From Desulfamplus magnetovallimortis (GTDB lineage: Bacteria > Desulfobacterota > Desulfobacteria > Desulfobacterales > Desulfobacteraceae), in assembly GCF_900170035.1 (NCBI RefSeq), contig NZ_LT828556.1, positions 18,256 to 82,255 on the forward strand: a stretch of DNA of 64,000 bases, in the 5' to 3' direction. Positions within the stretch are counted from its first letter, which is position 1; each line of letters opens with the position of its first letter. The notes under the pieces are model-generated. The model did not search any database. It was not told the DNA's origin and saw nothing but the letters and a program-made list of their open reading frames with translations. Below, piece after piece: positions 61,995 through 64,000 of this stretch. A program made the translations under genes and the position numbers.

Positions 61995-63242
61995 TTATCT
62001 TAAAAGATCATTTCGTATGAATATCCTTAATATTCTTAATGTTATATAGCCTGCAGTAGCTGTCAAAAATGAAGTTGCACACAGCAGGAAAAAAAACGAT
62101 TTAATATGTTGTGCAACCAAGCAGTTGGCAGGCATGATTAGATAGAAATGTATGCAGTAAAGCCCAAGGGAATGCTTTGCCATAAAACGGATGATGCTTC
62201 CAGTAAGGGTATCAAATTTTACGGGAAGGAATATGGCCGTTAACATGATCGCTGTTGATGAAAAAATAAGGGATACTCTCGCATATGCCGGAATCCCATA
62301 ACCCTGGTGTATGAAAATAATGTCTGATGTAAAGTATCTCCATTCCATCATGGAAAACAAACAACATATTACAGTCAGTAAAAGTATGCTGTTCGTTATG
62401 TGTTCAAAAAGAATTTTGTATTCTTTTACTGTTTTGCCACTTGTTTTATGTTTGAATGGATTGTTTGTAATGGGTATGTCAGTAATAGGAAAATGTCTTT
62501 TTTTATCGGGACGGGGCAAAAATTTTGTGATTAAAAGAGACACAAAGGAATATGGTAAAAAATTAAGAGGATTCCAGTAGGCTGTTAATGAGGGGAGCTT
62601 ATACGAAATAGCCAGAAACGGCAGTACAGCGATTATCAATGTTGATATTGCAAACATGATAATAAGCCATTTAATGGACAGATTTCTAGCGCAGTATGTA
62701 ATTATTTGAGTTATGGAGAGGGATAAAAAAAAATAATATGGACTGCCACCTGCGGACACAATCAGAATAATTGCATTATAAACTGTTGCCGGCATCTTCA
62801 TAACATGGGAAAATCCCATGAAATGCCCCATATAGACAGTGAATACAGAAAACCAGAAAGTAAATAAAAGAAAATGTCTTCTGATGCGTTTTTTCAGGTG
62901 AAAAAAAGAGTCAGAATCCTGATTCAAGTCTTTGCTATTCTCATTAATAAAGTTATTTGCAAAAAGATAGTTCGACATAAGTATAAAGACAGGAACAGCC
63001 GTTAAAAGCACTTGAAAGCTTATGAAATCCAGAAAGGTATAGCTTGGATCAGAGCATCTCTCTTTAATGAAAATATCAGAAGGTGGAAGGGTTCCACTCT
63101 GGATATTCCACAAAATTACATGCCATATCACTACAAATATGGACATAATTGCCCGTAAAAAGACGATACCTTCAATAACCGGCTTTGAGGATAAGGCAGG
63201 GTCAGTGGTTTTAAGATAATTGGTTTTCAGGGGAGCGGCCAT
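61995..63242 (-). CDS. Acyltransferase-3 family membrane protein (glycan O-acyltransferase)
   Basis: The 415-residue protein has about ten membrane helices and matches the acyltransferase-3 family. It starts GIVFLRAIMSIFVVIWHVIL, with the conserved arginine and histidine thought to act in acyl transfer. The C-terminus includes HSLGLYCIHFYLIMPANCL. Members O-acetylate O-antigens, capsules and exopolysaccharides at the inner membrane. The gene overlaps the 3' end of the preceding methyltransferase gene by 32 bases, so the two are translationally coupled. The ribosome site before ATG 63242 is weak, as expected for coupled genes. Confidence 0.87.
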   Translation of the reverse strand: MAAPLKTNYLKTTDPALSSKPVIEGIVFLRAIMSIFVVIWHVILWNIQSGTLPPSDIFIKERCSDPSYTFLDFISFQVLLTAVPVFILMSNYLFANNFINENSKDLNQDSDSFFHLKKRIRRHFLLFTFWFSVFTVYMGHFMGFSHVMKMPATVYNAIILIVSAGGSPYYFFLSLSITQIITYCARNLSIKWLIIMFAISTLIIAVLPFLAISYKLPSLTAYWNPLNFLPYSFVSLLITKFLPRPDKKRHFPITDIPITNNPFKHKTSGKTVKEYKILFEHITNSILLLTVICCLFSMMEWRYFTSDIIFIHQGYGIPAYARVSLIFSSTAIMLTAIFLPVKFDTLTGSIIRFMAKHSLGLYCIHFYLIMPANCLVAQHIKSFFFLLCATSFLTATAGYITLRILRIFIRNDLLR

Positions 63243-63987
63243 AGGCGATAATATTTGATGGGATGCCCATCAAAAAATGGTAATTTATATGAAGATCACT
63301 GTTGTCAGGAAATAAGGTTCTAAGCTTTTGTGGTGTAATCAGATTGAGATTTTCTGTTTCTGACCAGAATGAGTTGCCTGTTCGACTTAAAATTGTTTGG
63401 TGATATCTTCTTGGGAGCCAGTGTATTAAAGGGAGAAATGTGTGAAATTCAACAGGAAACATTCGGTTGGGCGTTGTAATGAAAAATTGTTTTGATATTC
63501 TGAGAATTTCTTTGATAAATTTTTTCTGGCAAACATCGTCTCCCACATGTTCCAGGACTGCGGAGCAGAAAAGGAAATCAAAGGCATTGTCCCTGAATGG
63601 CAGAGCATCTCCTGGTGTCCTAACAAACCTTATCATTGGAAAGATTTTTGTTATGTTTGAGGCATTCTCAATGCTTGTTGTCACAAGTCTTTCAGGATAT
63701 GGATAGAGCTTTTCAAAAAAATTTGAATCTTTAAGGGTGGTATCAGGTGTTATTCCCACATCAACAACAAGATCAAGGGGGGATGGTTTCATTGTTTTCA
63801 TGAACATTTTGAACATGTTTTGGCGGGATTGAAGTACGATTCTTGATGTAAAACCTCGCAATGGATGGGAAAGTGAAAAATAATCAACGGCATTGTAGCT
63901 TTCCGCATCGGGTATTTCAATATCGGGGTTTTTGTTAGCACCTGATATACTGTAATCTGTTGTATTATAGAATTGATCTGATCCCAT
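63211..63987 (-). CDS. SAM-dependent methyltransferase (type 11-like)
   Basis: The 258-residue protein has a class I methyltransferase core, but motif I is degenerate (LVVDVGITPDTTLKD in place of a glycine-rich loop). The later motifs are clear: GDALPFRDNAFDFLFCSAVLEHV at about residues 125-148 and FFITTPNRMFPVEFHTFLPL. The last feature is common in methyltransferases of polysaccharide loci. The altered motif I may change cofactor binding. The ATG at 63987 lies 13 bases from the window edge, so an earlier start cannot be excluded. It overlaps the acyltransferase gene that follows. Confidence 0.82.
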   Translation of the reverse strand: MGSDQFYNTTDYSISGANKNPDIEIPDAESYNAVDYFSLSHPLRGFTSRIVLQSRQNMFKMFMKTMKPSPLDLVVDVGITPDTTLKDSNFFEKLYPYPERLVTTSIENASNITKIFPMIRFVRTPGDALPFRDNAFDFLFCSAVLEHVGDDVCQKKFIKEILRISKQFFITTPNRMFPVEFHTFLPLIHWLPRRYHQTILSRTGNSFWSETENLNLITPQKLRTLFPDNSDLHINYHFLMGIPSNIIAYGRSPENQLS

Positions 63988-64000
63988 AATTTATTTTTTT

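Overview
The window reads as chromosomal DNA of an anaerobic deltaproteobacterium, most likely a sulfate reducer of the Desulfobacterales type. This is inferred from gene content: an NfnAB-type electron-bifurcating transhydrogenase, a CooT-like protein beside a DUF3842 protein, a CoA-transferase fused to a GNAT domain, beta-oxidation genes and a BCCT osmolyte carrier. Base composition is moderate to AT-rich, and intergenic spaces are crowded with short palindromic interspersed repeats of at least seven families. No rRNA, tRNA, CRISPR array or complete insertion sequence was recognised.

Bases 1-24.5 kb are mostly metabolic. They hold nfnAB; cooT-like and DUF3842 genes on the minus strand; a monofunctional transglycosylase; a COG2509-like FAD protein; a CoA-transferase/GNAT fusion; a HigBA-type toxin-antitoxin pair with a clear sigma-70 promoter; an acyl-CoA synthetase, an acyl-CoA dehydrogenase and a TetR regulator that look like a fatty-acid oxidation group; a tRNA-dihydrouridine synthase; an old-yellow-enzyme/2,4-dienoyl-CoA-reductase-like protein; a FapA-like protein with a long proline-rich repeat; a cyclic-di-GMP-I riboswitch upstream of a very short flagellar rod-like protein; and a BCCT transporter.

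Bases 24.6-41.3 kb hold the most unusual region: a plus-strand multi-gene cassette. In order it encodes a TPR protein, an FHA-GYF-zinc-ribbon-GTPase protein, a GAP1-like protein with one membrane span, a large membrane-anchored helical protein, a MotA/TolQ/ExbB-type channel protein, two ExbD/TolR-topology proteins and a small unknown. I read it as a GTPase-controlled, trans-envelope, ion-motive-force-linked system related to predicted conflict (defence) systems. It is split by a 3.8-kb AT-rich block with exported coiled-coil proteins on the minus strand (one pair possibly joined by -1 frameshifting) and an Rpn-type nuclease gene.

Bases 41.3-64 kb form a cell-surface glycan region. It carries glycosyltransferases, an LpxL-like acyltransferase, two polytopic membrane proteins (one GT-C-like, one DUF2142), methyltransferases, a PIG-L deacetylase fused to three GT2 domains, a GNAT protein, an acyltransferase-3 protein, and two exported proteins, one a 1480-residue protease-PKD-thrombospondin-3-FGE chimera. 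Several genes here and elsewhere contain in-frame minisatellites, and two genes (dus and the GT-C protein) take their C-terminal codons from interspersed repeats.
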